Shown: piece after piece, positions 22,544 to 33,000 of the stretch | Position numbering within the stretch: the stretch's first letter is position 1 | How the letters are laid out: every line of letters begins with the position of its first letter | DNA from: Gymnogyps californianus | Taxonomy: Eukaryota; Chordata; Aves; Accipitriformes; Cathartidae | DNA: 64,000 nucleotides | Direction of reading: 5' to 3' | Assembly (NCBI RefSeq): GCF_018139145.2 | Contig: NC_059477.1 | Location: 16,355,522 to 16,419,521, forward strand | Program-made: the position numbers and the translations under genes | Notes under the pieces: model-generated | The model's database searches: none | What the model saw: the letters and a program-made list of their open reading frames with translations, nothing else | What the model was told of the DNA's origin: nothing

Positions 22544-24674
22544 ACTCTAGCTGTCACTGTAATATAAGCTCAGTGGCATCTAGGAGAGAGAAAAGTGCAT
22601 CCTACCAAGTATCTCTGTCAGTGAGCAAATCTGAATCACAGATAAAGAGTATGGGACACTTGGAGACCCCCTACAAAAATCTGGCCAAAACCATTTCCCA
22701 GGTAGGATTAAAATAGAAGCTGAGAAAAATCTAGTCAAGAAAGAAGACAACACGCACCGTACTGAAAGTGAGGGTAAAAAGGTTGGTAATGGGAAATGGG
22801 CAGAATGAGCCCATTTAAGATGAGCATCAATATCTTGAGTGTCAGCTTGCAGGTTGCTTGCATCCCCATCACAGTGATGTATATTCTCTCATATAATGCA
22901 ATCTATTGACCTGCTGCCGCTTCTGAGTTTCTTAGCATGTGGCTTGCTCTCCCCACTGTGTGTGTATTAATCAGATCTATGTGGTACAAAGAGGGGATGG
23001 ACTGGGAAGAGGACAGGCTGGAAGAGATGAGGTAATAGCTGGCCTGACAGGACCCAGCAAAGAGAGAAGCCAGCACCTGGCCCACCAATTTACTGTAATA
23101 TCAAAACACATGCTTTACTCCTCTGCTCCATAATACACAAAGTAATGACATACCTAGTAAGCTCTCTGTGTTATTGGATATTGTCCCCCTGTTCTCTCTC
23201 TCATACATGTACACAAGAAATCACGCACTACCTGTGTCAACTCTTGGAATAGGTCTCAGGATCTGGGTTTGGAGCCTCTTTGACTTCAGGTATCTATGAG
23301 GAGAAATTCCCTCTTCATGTTGCTGTTTCTTTCTTGCCTCTGCCACTCAGTTTGTGTGCCAGGGAAATTAGGCTATGGCTTCACGCAGGACTGCAGCTTT
23401 CTCCTGTTGCTTAGAAACAATGCTGCTGAGCTGAGAGAAATTAAAAGAAAAAAAAAAAAACCAACACAGAGAAGAGGTTAAACCTGCACCTTCAGGTTGG
23501 GTTATCAGTTTCCAGCTAAATGATCCTTTTACACTTCTAGGCATTGAGTTTCACTGCTGAGTGGCTAGTTGCAAACACAGATGACTTGCTAACAAGGGAG
23601 GGAAAGACTATTCACTGGGTTTTCTGATGGATCTAATTGCTTGTAAAAGAAGCTATCAGCTTGCACTCTTCTAGCATTCCACTGTATGGAATGGTGAAAA
23701 ACTAGACCTGATGATACCTCCCAAGAGCCCATCTGGGGTTCCATTTGCAGTGTTTGTGGCATATAGCAAGGATCCTGCTACTTGTTCTTTCATCAAGGTT
23801 ATGTTTTTGCTTGCAGTATTAGGAGAAATTCTAACAGCCAAGAAATCCCAACACGACTTACGAAATCCTGCTGTTGTCCTTCCAATGGATGCAGAGCACA
23901 TCTTGCATAGGATTGCTGATGGTAGCCAGTGCATCATGATGACTAACAAGTCAGTGAGAGGCTATTGGATTTTGTAGATTAGGAAGGTTTGCAGGCTGTA
24001 GTTCTGAATGGAATGAGCCATCCCCCTCCTTGGGAATGTACTTCTCATGTTATTAACTGATTACCTAGTAAACAATGGGAATGGGTTTATGAGACATGAT
24101 CATAATGTTGCCTCTCTTTGTGATGGCCTAAGAAAGCAAATGTATTATCATGAGATGATACACAAATTCGTATTTAGAGAATTTGTGCTGTGCTTTCTCT
24201 TTATTTCGTCTGTGCTTTGTGTTCCTTATTTCATTTCACCTCCCTTTTTTCCAAAGCCCGAGCTTTAGGCATGTGCCTAGGCAGGTGCAAGAGGTTGACC
24301 TACCGTGTCTTTGCCATAGCAGTGGAAAGCCAGGTGGGCAGCCACTGAGGGAAGGCTGGAGTTTGGGAATGGCCCCTCCTAGCAGCATTAGATGCTTATG
24401 GCCATTCTCATTAATTCTGTGGCAAAAGGAGCACCAAGCTTAGCACTTCCCCACCTTTCATTCCAGCTGCAGGGCTTGTAATCAAGTTGGATTTGATTTC
24501 TGAGGGCATCCGCCTGGCAGGCATCATGGCAACCCCGTGTCTCCAGTAGAGCTGCTGCTTGTTTGCTCTGCTTTCAGAAACGCAGATCTACTACCTGTCT
24601 TTCCTCCAGTTACACCTACCCAGGGCTTATCTGCTGGTATGGCCAGGTGAGTGTGAAAACTGACCTTCACAAAG

Positions 24675-24750
24675 TGAACAGAGCCATGCCAGGACTGACC
24701 CAAAGTCCTGCTAGCCCAACTCCTCTCCTATTATGTGGCAAGGGTGATAC
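24675..24750 (+). repeat. Ancient CR1-like fragment
   Basis: GGACTGACCCAAAGTCCTGC and TAGCCCAACTCCTCTCC resemble the reptile/bird CR1 segment 'gggtcagaccaaaggtccatctagcccagt'. Confidence 0.4.
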
Positions 24751-25084
24751 CCTGATGAAGAAAGTGACTTTCCTGAAATGAGGCTGGTCCCTAGCCCTGG
24801 GGTGAACTGACCCCTGCTATTTCCCCAAAAGCAAGAAATGCTTCTGTATCACTGCAAGGCAGGGAGTGGGGGTGGCACTGTGTGCTCTTCCTGGGGAAAA
24901 ACAAATAGCAGCCACTAGTGGATGCCTGGGGAAGAGATGGAAGAGCTGCGCCAGCAGGCATCAAACTTCCTCAGTGTATTTCTCCATTTTCCACTGATTT
25001 GCAGCTTAGGACCTTCTTGAGCAAAAAGTGTTGTCTTGGCAGTTAATAGCCCTTGCTTGTTTTTTACTTCCACGAACTTGCCCA

Positions 25085-25360
25085 CTCACTTTTTGAAACC
25101 TGAGTAACTGACATCTGCAATATCACCTGGCAAAGATTTCCACTGTTTAAATAGGGCTGTGTGGGAAACGGTCTCTGGTTTTAAACTATCCACTGTTAAT
25201 TTACTTTGCTGACCAGTGTGCTTAATAAACTTAGTAAAGTAACTTTGTAAACTTAGCAAATTTAGGCCCCTCGAACTGTGGAATTTGTCAAGCACGGAGC
25301 ACAGAATACGTATTAGAGGATACTTAAGTCTTTTCCCCACACCATAGCACATTTAATGCC
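25085..25360 (+). repeat. Ancient CR1-like fragment
   Basis: Contains CCTGGCAAAGATTTCCACTG and later motifs in the order of the CR1 tail 'ctggcaaggagttccacaggtt'. Diverged, with approximate ends. Confidence 0.35.
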
Positions 25361-26029
25361 AGTCACAGGTTCCCCAGAGCAAGAAATAAAGCAACAGGCA
25401 GGTCTGCGTGTCTGCAGCATCGTTATCCACTGCAGGTCCAATTTTCAGGGCTGGTATGGAGGGTGTTTTGTGAATCTGCTACTTAATTAAGTTGGAAGGA
25501 ATAAATTTATTTAATAATTTGCATTATTTAATGCTCATCAGCTAATGTATTAACAAATACCACATAAAATAGTAATAGGATTTAGGACTTTTGCAAAGGG
25601 GTACCATTCACATGCCTGTGGCAGCAGGTAGAAGTGTTTTTACCAGCCTTGCTTGTATTGCAAATTCCCTCTGCACCTCCACTGTAAATTGCTGCTCTTC
25701 AAACTATTTGGCTGCTTTTTCCTTACATGTAATTTCCTTAAAATATTTAACATCGTCACATCTGCATATGCAATGTCAACTTCTTGAGGACAAATTCAAA
25801 GGTGTCTGGAAACCAACACAGTAACTTCGACTGAAATGTAAATTACTTCAGAAAAAAAAATTCCTTTTAATAGACTGTAAAATGTCACCTTTTTGCAGAC
25901 GAAAGCTGCAAGCCAGGTGCTGAATTCTGCGGACGAACAAACCCTAACTTTTGGGTGAGGTTTGTCCTTCAGAACCACCCTCAGGCTTTTCTGAGGCGTT
26001 TCAGGAGCGTTTTAGCTCTGCGTGCCCGG

Positions 26030-26850
26030 GGCAAGGTGGCGGCAGGAGCGCCTCATGACCACGGCCTCAAACTTAGGCGCTTCCAGCCAGAAGGGCGGCG
26101 CGGCCGCGGTGGCTGAGAAAGCGGCATTTCGGGGTCCCATTTCCCCATGAGGGCGTAGAGCTCCCCCTCAACGACGGCAGCCCGGCCCAGCCCGACGTGG
26201 CGGCGTAAAATGGCGGCGCGGCCTGACCCGAGAGCGCAGGGGGGGCGGGCTCTCCGCACACGCAGGCCCGTCCGAGCCCTGAGGGACGGGGGAACTAACG
26301 TTCCCCACCCCGCCGTAACCGGCACTGGCGATGGAGAGTTTGTGCGCGCCAGGTCTTCTCCCTCCTTTCGCCGGCGGGAGCAGCGGGCAGACAGAAACAG
26401 CCGCTCCCTCCGCCGCCATTCCGCGGGGCGGGGCGAGGGGCGGGCTGCCCGCCGTCCCGGTTGCATTCAAAAGTCTCCCGGCGGGCAAGGCTTCCTCTCC
26501 CCACTTCCCTCCTTCTCCGGCGGCGGCGAGGGACAGCCGCCTACCGTCCCGCGGGGCTCCCCGTGCTGGAGGCTGCTGCCCCACACGCAGGTGAGGCGAA
26601 GGGTCCGCCCGCCCGTCCCGCTCCCCGCGGGCGCTGAGGGGCCGCTGGCGCGAGGGAGGCGGTGAAGGGGCTGTAACGGCCCGCGGCGGCCGTCGTGCCC
26701 GGGAGCAGCTCGGGGCGAGGTGTGGCGCGGTGCCGTGTGTCTGCGGCCGACCTGGCGGCCTCCGTGCGGGGGTCAGTGCAGCAGCGGGGCGGGGGGCGAG
26801 GCCGCAGGTACGCTTCTCGGGGAGAGCGTCAGTCTTGGCTGGTAGGTACT
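26030..26850. promoter_or_regulatory. SGO2: CpG island at the SGO2 start
   Basis: GC content and CpG density rise sharply relative to both sides. The island contains GC boxes (ggggcggggc), a likely noncoding exon 1 ending in CACACGCAG|gtgagg at 26590, and another possible donor (gccgcag|gtacgc) near 26808. There is no TATA box. TTTGAA on the minus strand at 26466-26471 matches the core of the cell-cycle CHR element and lies beside a GC-rich E2F/CDE-like stretch. Confidence 0.8.
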
Positions 26851-26904
26851 TGCTGAAGGGAAGAATATGGGTGCTAACCCTGTTCGGTGTTGCTCTCTCC
26901 AGCT

Positions 26905-27046
26905 ATGGCATCTCGGGAGGCTTCCGAAACATCCTTCTTCAGCCTGAGTGATGTAAGAGAGCGGATGCGGGAGAAGAAAAAGGGTGCCTTGAGGACTGCA
27001 AAGTTGAATGCCTCGCTTGCATCAAAAATCAAAACGAAAATCATTA
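26905..27046 (+). CDS. SGO2: SGO2 coding exon 1 (residues 1-48)
   Basis: The exon begins at 26903 after ctctctccag and has the ATG two bases in. It reads [17 protein letters not shown] and then [17 protein letters not shown]. The donor is gtgagt. A 5' untranslated exon must lie in the CpG island. Confidence 0.9.
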
Positions 27047-30000
27047 GTGAGTGTATTTTGCCTTGCAGTGTGTGCAGAGGCTGTCAGGTACATCAGCTTA
27101 TAGCTGTGGCCGTGGGCAGCAGTCTCTTACCCAGAGCTTATATTTAACAGCTGCTTCTCTGCCTGTGGGTTTCTAGTGAATTCAGTACCCTGCAAATGAG
27201 TGTCAAGTGCCACTTGAGGTGCCCAAAGGTGTCTGAGGTATCTGTGACTGGCAGGTTTAACGTAGAACCTTTGGAGCAGCAGCTGGGGGCATCACAGGTT
27301 GCTTAGCAGCATCTCGGATGGCATTAAACAGCTGTGTCTGGGTAACTGAGTCCTCAGGGTCTAAAGAGCAAAAATAAGAGGTGTGGAAAGTATTTTAGTG
27401 TATATGCAATCCTGTGCAGAAGCTAGCCCAACTGTGATTTGTTTTTAGGGGGGAAATAATGCAATGATAGTGCATGAGTTAATTTGGACTATCTTGAAAA
27501 AGTTAGATATTTCTGTTACTTTTATTTATTTGTTTTGAAATTGGGAAACATGGATCTAAATCTGCTCAAGGGCTACTACGGAGCACAGTAGGTTTTTTTT
27601 TTTCCCTCTTTTTGGATAGAGATGAGGACTCAGAGCTGTAGGTAACTTGTTCAAAGTCAGAAGCATATCTTTCTAAACTCAGCACCTGAGCCATGCTATC
27701 ATTCATTAAGAACTGAAGCAGTAGCTTGCTGACTGAGCACGATCCACTGAGGATGGAGAGGGTGTCTGTCTGAAGTGTTGCAGGTTATTATGGAAAGTTT
27801 TTCCTGCTGTTCTCTGGATACTTCTATTGCTGGAAGGAATTATACTGCTGACTTTGTGTGGGGGCTATTGAGTTGTAGAGATCTGAGCCTGAGGGACGCT
27901 ATTCTGGGAAGAGGAAGAAGTGTGATGAGGGAAGATGCATGGATGAGACCTTGGATGCTGATTCTGTGCGATACTTCTCTATCCCTTACAGACAACTCCT
28001 CCACTATTAAAGTCTCCCTAAAGCACAACAATAAAGCACTGGCCCTGGCTCTCAATGCGGAGAAAGCCAATGCACAGCGGCTCACCCAGGAGAAGACCAT
28101 CTTACAGAAGGAGGTGGAGCAGTGCCACTTCCAGAACGCTGTGCTGCGGCACAAGCTCTCCTTCCTGGTATGGCACTAACAGTGTGGCTGGCATGGGGAG
28201 GGGCAGTGGGCAAGGTATGCAGCACTAGCATCTCAACCTTGGGAGGAGTGAGCTGTCATTGATTGTCCATAATCTCTACATATGAAAAATGTCACCATTC
28301 ATTTGCTTACTCTTTCTTCCAAGCTGTGTTCTCCCCAGAACATGCCTTGCTCTGGCTACCAGCATCCTTATTGGAATAGGTGTTTTGATTTAATGTCTTT
28401 ATGGTTTCTCTCTCTTTATTACCTCAACATAGAATAACACCTTGAAAGAACTTGAAAACCTTATGGCTGCAGTTAAGATGGCCCGGCTGTCTGAGGTAAA
28501 CCATGGGAAACGTGAGCATACTGCTCTGGGAAGAGGGCTGTGTTTATCTGTGTCTTTTGCTTTGTGTTGCCTGCTCACTTCAGTGTTTGATGCTTCAACT
28601 GTTTTTCTTTACTTGCTTGAATTGTGCTGGCTGCATCCTTGTTTTTAGCTTAGTGTTAACAATTTCCAGGATAACTTCTGGAGTTTTAAACTGCCTTCCT
28701 CTGAGTCATTGGCTGTATTGGCCAGTAGGCTCTTCTGCTATGATGGGTTGTGACTTCTTTTCAATTTCTTTTTTTAAGTGTTGCCATGGCAACTTGGGAT
28801 AGGGAATAGGACACTTTCCATATGTCCTGTCTCATGGGTGGGTGGGAAAATATTCCTGCTTCCTAGTCTCGGATTATCTGAACTAGTTTAACTTCATCCT
28901 TAAGCCTGTGGGACAGAATCTGACTCTGCTGCACCTTATTCCATAATTTGTGCAATTTCAAATGGGAGAGGGTCACTGGCAGCATCTGACATACTTTCCG
29001 GTGAAACTGAGCTTCTGCTATTTCTGTGCAGGAGGCTGCACAGGGGATTGCAAGAGCTTTAAACCACCCTTCTATTTCTCTGCTTTCCAGTTCCATACAA
29101 GTTCTGCATCCTTGTCCAACAGCCAGAAGAGCAGCGTGAGTGAAGATAGCTGGGCTGATGATATTGCAGATGGTCAGCTTGTGAGGTGAGCCTTAAAATG
29201 TCAGATATCACCAAGTTTGTCCTGAATTTCTATATGCTAAACTTCCTCTTGTGTTTTACGTGTGTGCCCAGTTGCCTGTTTTACGTGACATGTCTTCTCT
29301 AAACCACCACTGTTTGGTGTTTTCCTTTACTCTGTGTCTTTCTGCTGCCACTCTTTGTCTTATTAGTCCTAATGCAAAGTCTATGCATAAACTGGTCCTT
29401 GTCCCTCCTTTGTTTGCTTTTAGGTAGTTTTTCCTTTGTAGCTGGTGAGCACTGCAAGATTTCCTTGAGTGAGTGCCGTAGCTGGCTGCTTTGATGTTTG
29501 TTACACGTAAATGCTTAGTAGTCATCTGCTTGTATAATGTAAACTTGTGTTTTGGAAAGAAGGTCAGAGCAGGATCTCTTAATATATTTGAAGTTCTGTT
29601 TCTCCTCTGTCTAGTCTCTGCTTTGAACACAGGGGAGCCCTTGGAGCTGCCCACATGCATACCTCCAAGCAGCCGTGTTGGTGTTCCACAGCAAGGTGAA
29701 CCTGTGGTCGCAACCCGTGCACTGAAAGGCTTTACTTCCTTGTTGCCTCAGTGTATTTTTCTCCTGCTTCTGTGTCCGCAGCGGTGTGCTTTTCTTATGA
29801 GTTGTGCTTGCACAAAAATGGGAAATCTGTCCTGGCTGGGCAGTGTGTGTTCTTCAGCACTTGAAGCCTTCAGAAATGTATTTCAGCAACTCTTGATGGA
29901 GGTGAAAGCTGTAGCTATTCTGCTGGATTCTGGGGCCTGTCACAGGTATGGAACGTGCTCCATTGCTGTTATTCCTTCTCACCAGGGCTGCAGGGATGCC

Positions 30001-33000
30001 AATGAGGGTGCCCGTTTCCAAGCTGCGTGATGCAGGACAGCAAGGTGGCAGCTCCACAACAGTACAGACGTGCTCACTAGATCTTCAGAGACCTGCTTCT
30101 AATGAGCCCCTGGAAATTGTGCCCGTTGCCTTCAAAGACACTTTGCCACCACAGCCTGCTGAGAAGCTTCAGTCCCACCAGGAAGAGAATGGGAAGAAGC
30201 TGACTGAAGCAATGGAAGCACAAGAGGCTTTTCTTGATTCTTGCATCTTTGGAGGTAAATCTGCATCTTCTGCTGTTCTTCTGGTATGACTTTGCGTGTC
30301 TGTGTTCAGAAATGAATGAGTGCAGTGCCATAGCTCCAGTTAGGTCCTAACCATCACTCCAGAAGCTCCTAATGACTGTTAGGAACTGCATGCTTCAGTG
30401 ACGCAGATATCGCTAGAATTATGTGTATCCCAGAATGGGATGTCTTGGTGGGGATATTTGGCATGTTTGCAATAGCTCAAGATCACTCATCAGGCTTTCT
30501 GAGTAATAGGCACTGAGCTTACATAAGATTTTCAGAAATGTCTGACAGTGCAGAGTCTGACTAGCTGCACATCTTCTGTTCCTTGTGGATTTGCCATATA
30601 AATAATAACTCTCATGCAGATCACGTGAATTCCTAAATACTAGGGCTGGTTAAGGGGTCTTGCTTTGGGCTGCCTTTCTCTTCTGAGGGGAGCCAGCTGA
30701 GCAATTCTGTCACACAGTAAGTTTGGGGAGTCCCTGTAGAGACAAAATCATGCTTTTTCTGTGCTCTGGATTTGTGGCAGTGTGTGGGGCATAGCTTTTA
30801 GTGGTATGGGGAAAGCTGGTATTTGCCTGCTGTGTTTCTCAGTCTTAGGAATGGATTTTGTCTTTCTAACAGAGGCCTTGTGTGCCACCCAACAAAATCC
30901 CAACAATTTGCCAGCGCTTGCCTGGGAAAGTCGTTCTCTTTCATATGAGGGCGATGAGATGGAAAAACGTTTCTTTGATCGTCTCTCACAAGGGCATGTT
31001 ACTCAGAGGAGAAAGCGTTCCACCCTGTTTGCAACAAGCACTCCGTCTTCTGGTGTGGATATCTTCCCACGTGTCAGTTCCACTCAGGTAGCTCGGCGGA
31101 GTATCACAAAGGACAGCAGCAGCTCCAGCAAGAGCAACACACAGCCGCAGCTGAAATCTCCCAGCTCCCTGGTTTCACCTACTCAAACCACTGTTATTCC
31201 TGATAGAAAATCTTTAGGTAAAGAGATTATCTGTGATCAGCCACTGGCTAAAGAAACTGGGTGTGGTGTTGAAACGGACCCCAGCTATAGCCAAGTCCCT
31301 GAGTTTGTTCCTGTAAAGGTTAAAAGCAAAGGTAGTTGTAAAACTGGTGAGAAAACAACTGTTAAAAAAGCAAGCACAGGAAAAAAGAAAACAAATGCAA
31401 TTAAAAAGAATGCAGAAAGTAGTCCTGAAGGTGAGGAGAGCACTCAAAATGCAAAGAAGCTTCTTCAGCCAAAAGTTGCAACATGTTCTAGTGAGTCTGA
31501 TGTTTCTGAGATGAGGCAGAAGGCTTGCATGGGGGCTTTTGACAGGAAGAACAGATGCTGTGGTGTGGAGCAACATTCCCGCTCTACTGATGAAGTCCGA
31601 GATCTCAGAAGAACGTATGTGGTCAATCCAGCACAGCTGCACAGTCTTGGAAGTGGTGACTTACTGCAACAGGTTAAGAAGGAAGTTATCTTTGAGATCC
31701 AAAGTATGGAGAGCTTGTCAAAAAGCCCAGTTCATACCTTCTCGAGTCATGAAATTCCCTCAGATGATTCCAGTCTACAAAATTCACTTTTCTTGAGGAA
31801 AGAGACCTCAAGTGCTTGTGCTTTGCAACAGGACTCAAGTGTGAGCAGAAAGAGCATCAGACAGAAAACCAACAGAAAAACTAGAGTAATTAGGCAAAGA
31901 GATGACTCTGATGAGGAGAATCTGCCAAACAATGTGAAAATACCAGAGGCCAAAGCTGAAGAACAGCCTAAAAGAAGCCGGACAAGCAGGAAGAATACTG
32001 TCAGGAAAAGCAGTTGTAGTGATCAGAGAAATGAAGTTGATGGTTTTGGGCCATGTATAAATGTTCAAGGAGTAGCTAAGGAGAGCACAAAGGATTCACC
32101 AGGTAATCTTAAATGTAGCAGGAAAACTTACGTTGTCTGTCCTTTGGATCTTGCAGGAAACTTGGGTTGTGTCCAGACAGATTTTGAAGGGGGTGAGATG
32201 GTACCTCCCAGGTCTATTCCTGGGAGCAAAGCTAGCAAAATCCCCAGAGTTCAGAGGACGGTAGCTGCTCAGAGCAATAAAAAACAAACAGGGGGCCTTC
32301 AAGAAAAGGGGCAAGCTAAAGTTGACAATGACATGAATGCTTCGAAAAAAGAGGCCTATCCCAAACCGAAGCCTCACAGGAAGAGGAACACCTCTAGACC
32401 TCCAGAGACTGATTCCCGGGCCAGACAAAGTGATGGTGCCAAGGTGCTCATTGGAAGTTCAGCAGAACTTGCATCCAAGCAAACTTTCCTGACAGGGAAG
32501 TTTTCCTGCATTACAGATCTGCTGTCTGAGCCAGATGCCTTCCTGGAGGAGCAGATAGCTGAGATATCGCTTACAAATAATCTTATGGACCTTTCACACA
32601 GTCTTGAATCCTCCTCTGTGACCTGTTCTGCAGCTTCGCCTGTCAGCTCCAGGCTTACAGATGTACCAGTTTCCAAGAGCTTGAGTACTGAGGGCAACAG
32701 AATGCCAGAGAAGTCCTCTGTTTGGCCAGAAAGCTCCCTGATACTTAAAGAAAAGACTGCAGAGGAAATGCCTGGGGAAAGACACCAAGTTGAGTCAAGT
32801 TCTCAGAGCTCACCGTCACAGGAACCTGGTAGGTGGTAGGCTGGGGAGGTGTCGTGGTTTAACCCCAGTCAGCAACTCAGCACCACGCAGCCGCTTCCCC
32901 CTCCCCCCTCCCAGTGGGGTGAGGAGGAGGAAAGGGGAAAAAAAAAAAGGTAAAACTCGTGGGTTGAGATAAGAACAGTTTAATAACTAAAGTAAAATAT

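Larger units (their letters stand above)
22544..26029. other. Intergenic between divergent C2orf80 and SGO2
   Basis: No coding exon was found. C2orf80 and SGO2 point away from each other across about 3.9 kb. Old CR1-like fragments lie at about 24675-24750 and 25085-25360. No CpG island marks the C2orf80 start, unlike the SGO2 start. Confidence 0.5.

Noticed and set aside
26053..26665. Several 130-150 residue open frames around 26050-26670
   Set aside because: Same cause as above: CpG-island sequence at the SGO2 start, low-complexity products, no matching splice sites or homology.
27775..27991. Open frame extending SGO2 coding exon 2 upstream
   Set aside because: It is in frame by chance. 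The good acceptor at 27991 and the family alignment place the exon start at 27992.
29491..30030. 179-residue plus-strand open frame
   Set aside because: It spans an SGO2 intron and the first part of exon 5 in a different frame from SGO2. Its composition is Cys/Leu/Phe-rich, as in noncoding DNA.
31214..31642. 142-residue minus-strand open frame opposite SGO2
   Set aside because: A shadow of the giant SGO2 exon.
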